This document shows, in pieces, positions 35,781 through 42,914 of a stretch of 64,000 bases of DNA. The DNA lies in assembly GCA_016218545.1 (NCBI GenBank), contig JACRDQ010000006.1:1-64000 (forward strand). The letters run 5' to 3'. Source of the stretch: Elusimicrobiota bacterium. GTDB taxonomy: Bacteria > Elusimicrobiota > Elusimicrobia > UBA1565 > UBA9628. How positions within the stretch are numbered: position 1 is the stretch's first letter; each line of letters begins with the position of its first letter. The position numbers and the translations under genes are program-made. The notes under the pieces are model-generated. The model was not told the origin of the DNA. It ran no database searches and saw only the letters and a program-made list of their open reading frames with translations.

Positions 35781-36674
35781 CTACTTCTTGAACGCCGCGT
35801 TGCGGTCCGAGCCGTGGACCTCACGGTGGCAGTCCGTGCACCGGCCGCGCTCCGCGAACTTGAAGGTGTCGAAGGCGGAGGCGCCGTTGGACCGCTCGAC
35901 GTGCGGCCACTTGTGGCAGCGCAGGCAGAGGAACGGCTGGGCCTGCTTGAGCATGCTGATGTTGACCGAGCCGTGCGGCTTGTGGCAGATGAGGCAGTTC
36001 TCGATCACCGGGGGATGCTCCCGGGCGAAAGGACCGGCCTTGCCGGCGTGGCACTTGAGGCAGGTATCCTCCACGGACTCCGCCTTCATGTTGCCCTCGA
36101 CCCCGCCGTGGACGTTGTGGCAGCCCGTGCAGGTCATCCTGCCCTCGATCACGGGGTGATGGGAGGCGAGCTGCATCTCGCCGCGTTCCTTCTTATGGCA
36201 GGAGAAGCAGAGCTCGGAGGATTCCTGGACCAGGTTCCCCTTGCCTACGCCCTTGTGAACGCTGTGGCACTTCACGCAGGCCAGCCCGGCTTCCTTATGG
36301 ATGCTGGTGCCCCAGAGCATGAGATGGCGCTGGGACTTGTGGCAGGAGAGGCAGCCCGCGTTGGCTTCCTGGGCCGGCATGGCCTCGGGCTTCTTGATGG
36401 TGGCGAAGCCCGCGTTGCTCCGGTCGCCGCCCGCGGCGACGTGGAGGGAGCCCGCCCCGTGGCAGGATTCGCAGGACTTCTCAAACTCGATCTTCTTGAC
36501 AGCCGGCATGCGCTTGGCATGCGGCGACTTCTTGAAGCTCTCAGCCTGCTCAGCATGACACCCAGCGCAAGCCGAGGCGCCCACTTCGGTCGCCTTCTCC
36601 TGCGCTGCCGCCGCGGACACGAGCCCGCTCACGCAGGCCGCCGCGACGATGAACGACATCAGACGGTTTCGCAT
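35781..36674 (-). CDS. Decahaem c-type cytochrome, MtrA/DmsE-like
   Basis: 297 residues with signal peptide (MRNRLMSFIVAAACVSGLVSAAAA) and ten CXXCH motifs: CAGCH, CESCH, CLSCH, CVKCH, CFSCH, CTGCH, CLKCH, CLICH, CLRCH, CTDCH. Length, haem number and the adjacent MtrB-like porin match MtrA/DmsE, the periplasmic wire of trans-outer-membrane electron conduits. ATG 36674 has AGGAGGAGAGG upstream and a good promoter at 36717-36744. No outer-surface MtrC-type cytochrome lies next to it, so the terminal acceptor is uncertain. Confidence 0.92.
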   Translation of the reverse strand: MRNRLMSFIVAAACVSGLVSAAAAQEKATEVGASACAGCHAEQAESFKKSPHAKRMPAVKKIEFEKSCESCHGAGSLHVAAGGDRSNAGFATIKKPEAMPAQEANAGCLSCHKSQRHLMLWGTSIHKEAGLACVKCHSVHKGVGKGNLVQESSELCFSCHKKERGEMQLASHHPVIEGRMTCTGCHNVHGGVEGNMKAESVEDTCLKCHAGKAGPFAREHPPVIENCLICHKPHGSVNISMLKQAQPFLCLRCHKWPHVERSNGASAFDTFKFAERGRCTDCHREVHGSDRNAAFKK

Positions 36675-36716
36675 CTTCACCTCTCCTCCTCTATGAATGT
36701 GGAGAAATCCAAGCAG

Positions 36717-36744
36717 AGTATACCAATGGGGCTGGGATGTCCAA
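36717..36744 (-). promoter_or_regulatory. Sigma-70-type promoter of the decahaem/MtrB unit
   Basis: -35 TTGGAC, 16-base spacer ending TGG, -10 TATACT on the minus strand, about 43 bases before ATG 36674. It gives the conduit genes their own start inside the longer cytochrome block. Confidence 0.6.
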
Positions 36745-36861
36745 ACGATGCGGGACATATCGGTGTATGATGTTGGTCATCCTTTTTCATGACCAAGCAG
36801 GACCGCCCCGACGAGGAGCGCCCGCGGAGGCCTGCTCCGCGGTCCGGGCCGAGGGATTCCC

Positions 36862-38367
36862 CTAGAGGCCCGGCGCGCCGTTATGGCACATGCTGCACTT
36901 CATCTCGACGACGTCTACGCCCTCCACCGGGTGCTTGAACTGCTGGGTGGCGAGGCGCGCGCGCGCCACGTCCTGCGGCGGGCCCTGGGCGAGCACCGAG
37001 TGGCAGGCGTCGCAGGACTTGGTCACGACCGCGCCGTCGGCGCTCTTGTGCAGGCCGTCGTGGCAGCGGTAGCACCCGTCGGAGTCGCGGTGGCCCGCGT
37101 GGTTGGGGTGCACGCGCCAGTCGGTCTTCATCTCAGGAAAGATGTAGGAGGAGAAGAGGCGCGCCACGGTCTCGGCCGCGGCGTCCACCGCCGGGCGCTT
37201 GGCCTCCAGGACCTTCGGATAGTTCTTGGCGTAGAACTCGGGCAGTCCCTTGCGGATGGCGGCGAGGGCCTCGGTCTGGGTGGCGTAGGAGGCGGCCAGC
37301 AGGCGCACTGACTCCCTTTTGAGGAAAGGCAGGCTCGGGTCGAGCTGGCCCAGCTCGAAGGCGCCGTCCACCACCCGGTCCGCCGGCTTGTAGACGTGCG
37401 AGGGCCGATTGTGGCAGTCCACGCAGTCCATGAGGCGCAGCGGCATCTTGGCGATCTCTTCGGGCTTGGGCGGATCCTCGGTGGTCGTGTACTCGGTGAC
37501 CTTCCCGTCCGGGCCGACCAGGCGGACCCACGGGATGACCTCGCGCGACTCATCCGAGACATAGTAGACCTTGTTCTTGATGTTCATGTGCCAATGGATG
37601 CCGCCCGCGGCGCCCGTCTCGGGGTCCCCCCCGCCGACCTTGAGCAGCATCTGGACCTGCCAAGGGGAGTTCTTCTCGTCCGAGATGCGGTGCGTGAAGA
37701 CCTTCTGCAGGCCGCCGAAGAACTTCGCGGGCCAATGGCACTTCTCGCAGGTATCCTGGGCCGGGCGCAGGCTGTGCACCGGGGTCTTGATAGGCCGCGA
37801 GAACTTGTTGAACGTCACGGAGTAGACCTGGTAGAGGCCGGAGAGTTTCGAGCGCACGAACCACCCCGCGCCCTCTCCGACGTGGCACGACACGCACGGC
37901 ACACGCGCGTGCGCCGAATACTGGTAGGCGGTGTGCTCGGGCTTCATGACCTCGTGGCAGAGCTTGCCGCAGAAGGTCACGGACTCGGTGAAGTGGTAGG
38001 CCCGATAGCCCGCCACCGAGAGGGTGGCGGCCACGACCACGGCCAGGGCGAGGGCGCCGACCGCGATGACTCGGTCGCGGGCGTCGTTGAGGTCCAGGCG
38101 CGGCAGGGGCAGGGTCTGCCCGCCGTGGGTGCGGCGGTAGTGCTCCCACCACATGCCCATCCCGGCCAGGGCCGCGCCGCCGACACCGGTGCCGGGCAGG
38201 ACCATGTAGATCATCATCCCCAGGTAGGCGTTGCCCGAGGCGGACAGCATGTCCAAGAGCATCAGGGGGATGCCCAGGCCGGCGCTCAGGACGGTGACGC
38301 TGAGGCCGAGGTAGCTGACGGGGTTGCGCAGGAGGCTGAGGAATTTTGTCGTCGGGGTTTCGTTCAT
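36862..38367 (-). CDS. NapC/NirT-like membrane multihaem cytochrome
   Basis: 501 residues. N-terminal membrane segments (SYLGLSVTVLSAGLGIPLMLLDML, NAYLGMMIYMVLPGTGVGG, VIAVGALALAVVVAATLSVAGY), then a periplasmic part with one CX3CH (CGKLCH) and six CXXCH sites (CVSCH, CEKCH, CVDCH, CYRCH, CDACH, CSMCH). Such proteins take electrons from menaquinol and pass them to periplasmic cytochromes such as the decahaem protein. Larger than the usual tetrahaem NapC. The second CcsA lies one base upstream. Confidence 0.85.
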   Translation of the reverse strand: MNETPTTKFLSLLRNPVSYLGLSVTVLSAGLGIPLMLLDMLSASGNAYLGMMIYMVLPGTGVGGAALAGMGMWWEHYRRTHGGQTLPLPRLDLNDARDRVIAVGALALAVVVAATLSVAGYRAYHFTESVTFCGKLCHEVMKPEHTAYQYSAHARVPCVSCHVGEGAGWFVRSKLSGLYQVYSVTFNKFSRPIKTPVHSLRPAQDTCEKCHWPAKFFGGLQKVFTHRISDEKNSPWQVQMLLKVGGGDPETGAAGGIHWHMNIKNKVYYVSDESREVIPWVRLVGPDGKVTEYTTTEDPPKPEEIAKMPLRLMDCVDCHNRPSHVYKPADRVVDGAFELGQLDPSLPFLKRESVRLLAASYATQTEALAAIRKGLPEFYAKNYPKVLEAKRPAVDAAAETVARLFSSYIFPEMKTDWRVHPNHAGHRDSDGCYRCHDGLHKSADGAVVTKSCDACHSVLAQGPPQDVARARLATQQFKHPVEGVDVVEMKCSMCHNGAPGL

Positions 38368-38368
38368 T

Positions 38369-39193
38369 CTAGGAGTTGGCGTAGGAGTGGAGTCCGCTCA
38401 TGAGATAATTGACGCCGAAATAGGTGAAGAGGACGAAGACGAAGCCGGCCACGGAGAGCCAGGCCATGCGGCGGCCTTGCCAGCGGTGGGTGCGCCGGAG
38501 GTGCAGGCCTGCCGTGTACACGAGCCAGGTGATGAGCGACCAGGTCTCCTTGGGGTCCCAGGACCAGTAGGAGCCCCAAGCCTCGTTGGCCCACACCGCG
38601 CCCAGGATGATGCCCGCGGTCAGAAGCAGGTAGCCCAGGCCCATGGAGCGCTCATTGAAGCGGTCCAGGGCAGCGGTCACCCCCTCCGTCGAAGGGAGAA
38701 CAGACTGCGCCTCCGGGGGCCTGGCCCCCTTGGGCCAGGCGAGGATGAGGACCGAGGCGAGGAAGGACAGGGCCAGGGCCGAGTAGCCGAACATGATGAC
38801 CGCCACGTGCAGGAGGAGCCAGTCGGACTGGAGCGCGGGCACCAGGGGCGACATGGCGGCGTCGAGCAGCGCGCAGACCCCGAGGAGCACGATGGTGAGG
38901 GCCGAGACCCCGGGCGCAAGCCATGCCTCGTTCTCCTTGCGCTGAAAGAAGAAGGAGATGCCGGTCAGGCCCCAGGACATGGACGCCAGGGACTCGAACT
39001 GGTTGGCCAGGGGGGCGTGCCCCGCCTCCTTCCAGCGCAGGACGAGGAAGGCGGTCTGCAGGAGCCAGGCGAACGCGAGCAGCCAGCGGCCCCCGGTACG
39101 CCAGCCCGGCTTGACGAAGAGGTAGGCTCCGGCGAAGACCACGAGGGAGGCCCCGTAGGCCGCAAACGACGCGTTGAAGACAGTCATGTTCAT
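38369..39193 (-). CDS. ccsA: CcsA/ResC-like cytochrome c assembly protein, second copy
   Basis: 274 residues, eight hydrophobic helices. The WWD haem motif is NEAWGSYWSWDPKETWSLI, with histidines in WLLLHVAVIMFGY and AGLHLRRTHRW. Embedded among multihaem genes, so it may be dedicated to them, perhaps with CX3CH or dense haem sites. No ResB accompanies it here; ResB copies 1 and 2 lie at 14-18 kb. It follows the 19-haem gene by 10 bases. Confidence 0.9.
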   Translation of the reverse strand: MNMTVFNASFAAYGASLVVFAGAYLFVKPGWRTGGRWLLAFAWLLQTAFLVLRWKEAGHAPLANQFESLASMSWGLTGISFFFQRKENEAWLAPGVSALTIVLLGVCALLDAAMSPLVPALQSDWLLLHVAVIMFGYSALALSFLASVLILAWPKGARPPEAQSVLPSTEGVTAALDRFNERSMGLGYLLLTAGIILGAVWANEAWGSYWSWDPKETWSLITWLVYTAGLHLRRTHRWQGRRMAWLSVAGFVFVLFTYFGVNYLMSGLHSYANS

Positions 39194-39203
39194 CGCGACA
39201 CCT

Positions 39204-41981
39204 CTATTTATAGGAGAAGAGCATGGCGGAGACGATGCCCACCACCAGGGTAAGGCCGGCGGCCAGGGCCGCGAACCCGAACACCCTGGCCCACTTCACG
39301 AACTCGACGGAGGGCGCGGGGCCGAGCTTGCTCTTGACGCCGCCCGCAGCCTCCAGGCTCCGGAACTCCTCGGGCCGGTCGTAGCTCAGTTCCTCCGCGG
39401 GGACGGAGCCCGTGAAGATCACCATGTCCATGGGGAACTTGTCCGGCCGGAAATGCGTATTGAAGAAGTGGATGGTGAAGATGAAGCCCACGGCGAGCAG
39501 GGCCTCGTCGCTGTGGATGATGGTGGCCACGTTGAGGACCCAACCCGGCAGGACGCGGGTCACGAGCTCCGGGAACCAGAGGGTCAGGCCCGTGGAGCCG
39601 ATGATGGCGATGCCCCAGAACACCGCGAAGTAGTCGAACTTCTCCCAGTAGGTCCAGCGGCCGTACTCGGGACGGGGTCCCCGCCCCACGTACCACAGGA
39701 CCGTGGCCAGGGCCTCCTTGGCGTCGCGCAGGGTGGGGATCATGGTGTTGGGCCCGAAGAGCAGGCCGAAGACCCCGCCGGCGGCCGGGAGCTTGCGCTT
39801 GAGCAGGTCCCAGAGGTGCGTCATGAAGAGCCCGAACATGACCACCGCGGCCAGACGGTGGATGAAGCCCGCGCTCTCGAAACCGCCGAGGAAGTGGGCG
39901 AGGGCGCCCGCCCAGCCGGTGTAGGAGAACTTGAGCATCATCCCGGTGAAGGCCAGGGTGATGAAGCTCACGATCATGACGGCGTGCTGGCCCCGCTCCA
40001 GCGGGGTGAAGCGCACCACCTGGGGAGCCGAGGGGTCGTGGGGCTTGGGCGGCCGCTGGAGCCTGGCCTGGAACGCGCGCGGAGCCCAGAGCAGGGTGTG
40101 CACGCCGAAGACCGTGAAGGTCCCGACCAGGAGGCCGGTCATCAGCCAGAAGGTCCAGAAGACCAGCGGGTACTTGTGCCGGTCGTGGTGGGTGCTGTGG
40201 GTCAGGTATCCGGCGAAGCGCCGCGTGGCGCCCGGGTGGCACTTGCGGCAGGTGTCGACGATGTTGTGCCTGCTCAGGGTGGAGCGCGCGTCTCCGACCG
40301 GGAAGACGGCGTGGTTGCCGTGGCAGTCGTGGCACTTGGCGGTCTTGCCGTAGCCCAGCTGGGACACCTTGCCGTGGTAGGTCTCGAAGTAGGTCGCCGA
40401 GACCTCCCGGTGGCACTTGCCGCAGCGGCCCATGATCTCCAGCTTGAAATTGCCCACGTCGGTCCGCTTGATGGTGTGCGCGGTGTGGCAGGTGCTGCAC
40501 CCGGGCTTGGGCCGGTCCGCCTTGTCCTTGGGGCCGGGGGCGTGCACGCTGGCCGCGTACTCCTCGTAGACCCCGTGGTGGCAGCGCGAGCAGGTGACGG
40601 CGATGTTGACCGGGTTGACCGTCGATGCCGGGTCCGCGGCGGGAAGCTCGCCGTGGGCCGTGTGGCAGCTGGAGCACGTGGCCGTGACCGTCAGGCCGCT
40701 CTTGAGCAGGCCCTTGCCGTGGATGCTCTCCACGTAGTGGGTGGTGATGTCGTGCTCTTTGCCCTTGTACTGGCGCGCCGCTTTCTCGCCCTCGCGATGG
40801 CACCGGGCGCACAGGGCCGGGACCTTCATGGCGAAGGTCGCGGACTTCGGGTCGGTCCGGCCGAGGATCCCGTGGGTGCCGTGGCACTCCACGCAGGACG
40901 GGGCGTTGGGGCTGTCCTTGGCGAGGAGTTTGCCGTGGATGCTGGACCGGAAGAGCTCGGCATGGCTGCTGTGGCAGACGCCGCAGTCGACCTTGGCGGC
41001 GACGGTGGCGCAGGGCCGGGACTTCGACGGCGTGACTCCGACGTGGCACTGGGCGCAGGCGACGCGGCGGTGCATCGAGCCCTGGAGCTCGGCGTGGTCC
41101 ACCTGGAGGCCCTTCTTCCCGGACGGGTCCGGCTTGCCGTGGCAGCGCAGGCAGTCCCGGTCGGCCATGCCCTGCTCGTAGAAGACCTTGCGCACCTTGT
41201 GCGGCTGGTGGCAGTCCACGCACACGGGGATGACGTCCGGCCGGCTCTGCCAGAGCCTGCCGTCGATGATCTTGCGGTGGGTGAGCTCGATCTGGCTGTG
41301 GCACTTCTCGCAGGTCTTGGCCACGTTGGCCCTGGCGATGGAGGAGCGCGGGTCCGTGTGGGGAAGGATGCTGTGGCTGGTGTGGCAGGAGGCGCACTGC
41401 GCCGAGACCTTGAGACCCTTGCGCAGAAGGCCCTCGCCGTGGATGCTCTCGGAGTAGTTCTCCAGGATGCGGCTCTGGTGGATCTCGCGCTGGCGCTGGA
41501 CCGTGCTCCCCTCCTGGTGGCAGGAGCCGCAGACGTAGGGGATGCGCAAGGGCGAGACCGCCGAGTCGGGGTCCGAGACCGGCACGATGTCGTGCTTGCC
41601 GTGGCAGTTGGCGCAGGAGGGTGAGAGCTTGTCCCCGCGCGCCTTGGCCTTGCCGTGCAGGCTCTCGGCGTACTTCTTCTGCTCCTCCGCGTGGCAGGAG
41701 CCGCAGGCGACGCGGTCCACGCTCCCCGGGTGCTCCTTCTTGCCGCCCTGCAGGTCCGCGTGGCAGGCCACGCAGCCCAGGCTCCCGTGCGTCGAGGCCT
41801 CGAAGCGGTCTCCGACCACGTGCAGGGACACGGTCTTGCCGTCCCGTTCCGCGGAGAAGGAAGCCTCTCCGTGACAGCCCAGGCACTCCGAGCTCTCCTG
41901 GCCGGCGGCGGGCGCGGCAGCCAGCCACAGCAGAAGGACCGCAGGCAAAGCTCTCTGGAAAAAGGTCACGGGGCAGCGCAT
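39204..41981 (-). CDS. 19-haem c-type cytochrome fused to a membrane cytochrome b domain
   Basis: 925 residues. Signal peptide (FFQRALPAVLLLWLAAAPAAG), then 19 CXXCH motifs over about 580 residues, beginning CLGCH, CVACH, CGSCH, CANCH and ending CSTCH, CGKCH, CHDCH, CRKCH. The remaining 320 residues hold about six membrane helices with paired histidines (GQHAVMIVSFITLAFTGMML, GFIHRLAAVVMFGLFMTHLWDLL, TIIHSDEALLAVGFIFTIHFFNTH) like a dihaem cytochrome b561/FdnI subunit. It probably moves quinol electrons through the b haems into the long c-haem chain in one polypeptide. A GTG at 41990 is an alternative start; TATAGT lies 7 bases before ATG 41981. Confidence 0.9.
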   Translation of the reverse strand: MRCPVTFFQRALPAVLLLWLAAAPAAGQESSECLGCHGEASFSAERDGKTVSLHVVGDRFEASTHGSLGCVACHADLQGGKKEHPGSVDRVACGSCHAEEQKKYAESLHGKAKARGDKLSPSCANCHGKHDIVPVSDPDSAVSPLRIPYVCGSCHQEGSTVQRQREIHQSRILENYSESIHGEGLLRKGLKVSAQCASCHTSHSILPHTDPRSSIARANVAKTCEKCHSQIELTHRKIIDGRLWQSRPDVIPVCVDCHQPHKVRKVFYEQGMADRDCLRCHGKPDPSGKKGLQVDHAELQGSMHRRVACAQCHVGVTPSKSRPCATVAAKVDCGVCHSSHAELFRSSIHGKLLAKDSPNAPSCVECHGTHGILGRTDPKSATFAMKVPALCARCHREGEKAARQYKGKEHDITTHYVESIHGKGLLKSGLTVTATCSSCHTAHGELPAADPASTVNPVNIAVTCSRCHHGVYEEYAASVHAPGPKDKADRPKPGCSTCHTAHTIKRTDVGNFKLEIMGRCGKCHREVSATYFETYHGKVSQLGYGKTAKCHDCHGNHAVFPVGDARSTLSRHNIVDTCRKCHPGATRRFAGYLTHSTHHDRHKYPLVFWTFWLMTGLLVGTFTVFGVHTLLWAPRAFQARLQRPPKPHDPSAPQVVRFTPLERGQHAVMIVSFITLAFTGMMLKFSYTGWAGALAHFLGGFESAGFIHRLAAVVMFGLFMTHLWDLLKRKLPAAGGVFGLLFGPNTMIPTLRDAKEALATVLWYVGRGPRPEYGRWTYWEKFDYFAVFWGIAIIGSTGLTLWFPELVTRVLPGWVLNVATIIHSDEALLAVGFIFTIHFFNTHFRPDKFPMDMVIFTGSVPAEELSYDRPEEFRSLEAAGGVKSKLGPAPSVEFVKWARVFGFAALAAGLTLVVGIVSAMLFSYK

Positions 41982-42068
41982 CAAATACACTATATTGCTT
42001 GGAAACGCCCCTCGCCATGACCCGGGACAACCGGACGCATGATTTCCGTCATGGAGGGAGCGGCGGGA

Positions 42069-42812
42069 TCAACGCTCGGCAGCGACCGATTCAAGGCCGG
42101 ACTTGTCCTTGACGTCGATGCTCTTGCCCGAGACGCGGATGAGGCCCCGGCGCTGGAAGGCCGAGAGGCCCCGGATGACGGTCTCCGGGGAGAGGCCGAG
42201 GTTGTCCGCGATCTCGCGCCGGCTGTAGGCGGGCTTGAGATGGCACGGGAGGGAGGAATTCGACACGGGAGGCTGCTTGAGCGCGAGCAGGAACGCGGCC
42301 AGCCGCGCCTCGGCGGACTTGAAGGCCATGCCGACCACTCGGTCCATGCACCGGCAGAGGCTGACGCTGATGCGCTGCAGGGATCTGCGGCCGAACTCGG
42401 GCTCCGCGCGCTCGAGGTACTCGACGAGACCGCGATGCAGGAAGCACACCACGGACTCCCGGAGGGTCTCGGCCGAGGAGCAGTAATGGCCGCCCGCCCA
42501 GAACGGCGCGTCGCCCACGAGGTCCCCGCAGGAGAGGTAGGAGACCGTCAGCTCGCGGCCGTGCGCGTCCGACTTGACGAGCTTGACGTCCCCCACGCAG
42601 AGCATGTGCATGCCCTGCGGCTGGTCGCCCTCGTTGAAGATGAGCTGGTGGGCCTTGTAGAGCCGCATGCGGCGTTCGGCTTTGAAGCGCTTGAGCGAGT
42701 CCGGGGACAGGAAGTTGAAGAAGCAGCGCTTCTTGCAGTCGCAGTCACGGCAGTGGTATTCCGGCTCAAAAGGGCACTCGAGGTGCGTGGGGATGGGTCT
42801 CTTATATCCCAT
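42069..42812 (-). CDS. Crp/FNR-family regulator with N-terminal cysteine cluster
   Basis: 247 residues. Residues 13-30 (CPFEPEYHCRDCDCKKRC) hold five cysteines, similar in place to the [4Fe-4S] ligands of FNR. A cNMP-binding-like beta-roll follows (LIFNEGDQPQGMHMLCVGDVKLV, YLSCGDLVG), then the helix-turn-helix YSRREIADNLGLSPETVIRGLSAFQRRGLI. Lying at the head of the cytochrome block, it probably senses oxygen or redox state and controls anaerobic respiration genes. I did not find an FNR box near the 19-haem start. Extended -10 6 bases before ATG 42812. Confidence 0.85.
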   Translation of the reverse strand: MGYKRPIPTHLECPFEPEYHCRDCDCKKRCFFNFLSPDSLKRFKAERRMRLYKAHQLIFNEGDQPQGMHMLCVGDVKLVKSDAHGRELTVSYLSCGDLVGDAPFWAGGHYCSSAETLRESVVCFLHRGLVEYLERAEPEFGRRSLQRISVSLCRCMDRVVGMAFKSAEARLAAFLLALKQPPVSNSSLPCHLKPAYSRREIADNLGLSPETVIRGLSAFQRRGLIRVSGKSIDVKDKSGLESVAAER

Positions 42813-42818
42813 GGGATC

Positions 42819-42827
42819 TCTATATCA
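42819..42827 (-). promoter_or_regulatory. Extended -10 of the FNR-like gene
   Basis: TGA-TATAGA on the minus strand, 6 bases before the ATG at 42812. The 102-base gap up to the cyclase gene holds nothing else obvious. Confidence 0.4.
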
Positions 42828-42914
42828 GGTGTTTCGACCATTGATACTATCATAAAAAGCCCTCGCCCCGCATACGCGCAGATGACGACCGTCATGCCCG
42901 GGCTTGGGACCCGC

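Noticed and set aside
33915..36770. Very long plus-strand open frame (951 codons) over the MtrB/decahaem genes, and similar long antisense frames at 12772-15279, 39174-41624, 42039-44756 and 47321-50350
   Set aside because: They are frames opposite or out of phase with well-supported genes in GC-rich DNA, with composition dominated by Arg, Ala, Gly, Val, His and Glu and no domain signatures.
41982..42068. FNR box upstream of the 19-haem cytochrome gene
   Set aside because: A TTGAT half-site is present only at the FNR-like gene's own stop codon, with no matching ATCAA at the right spacing.
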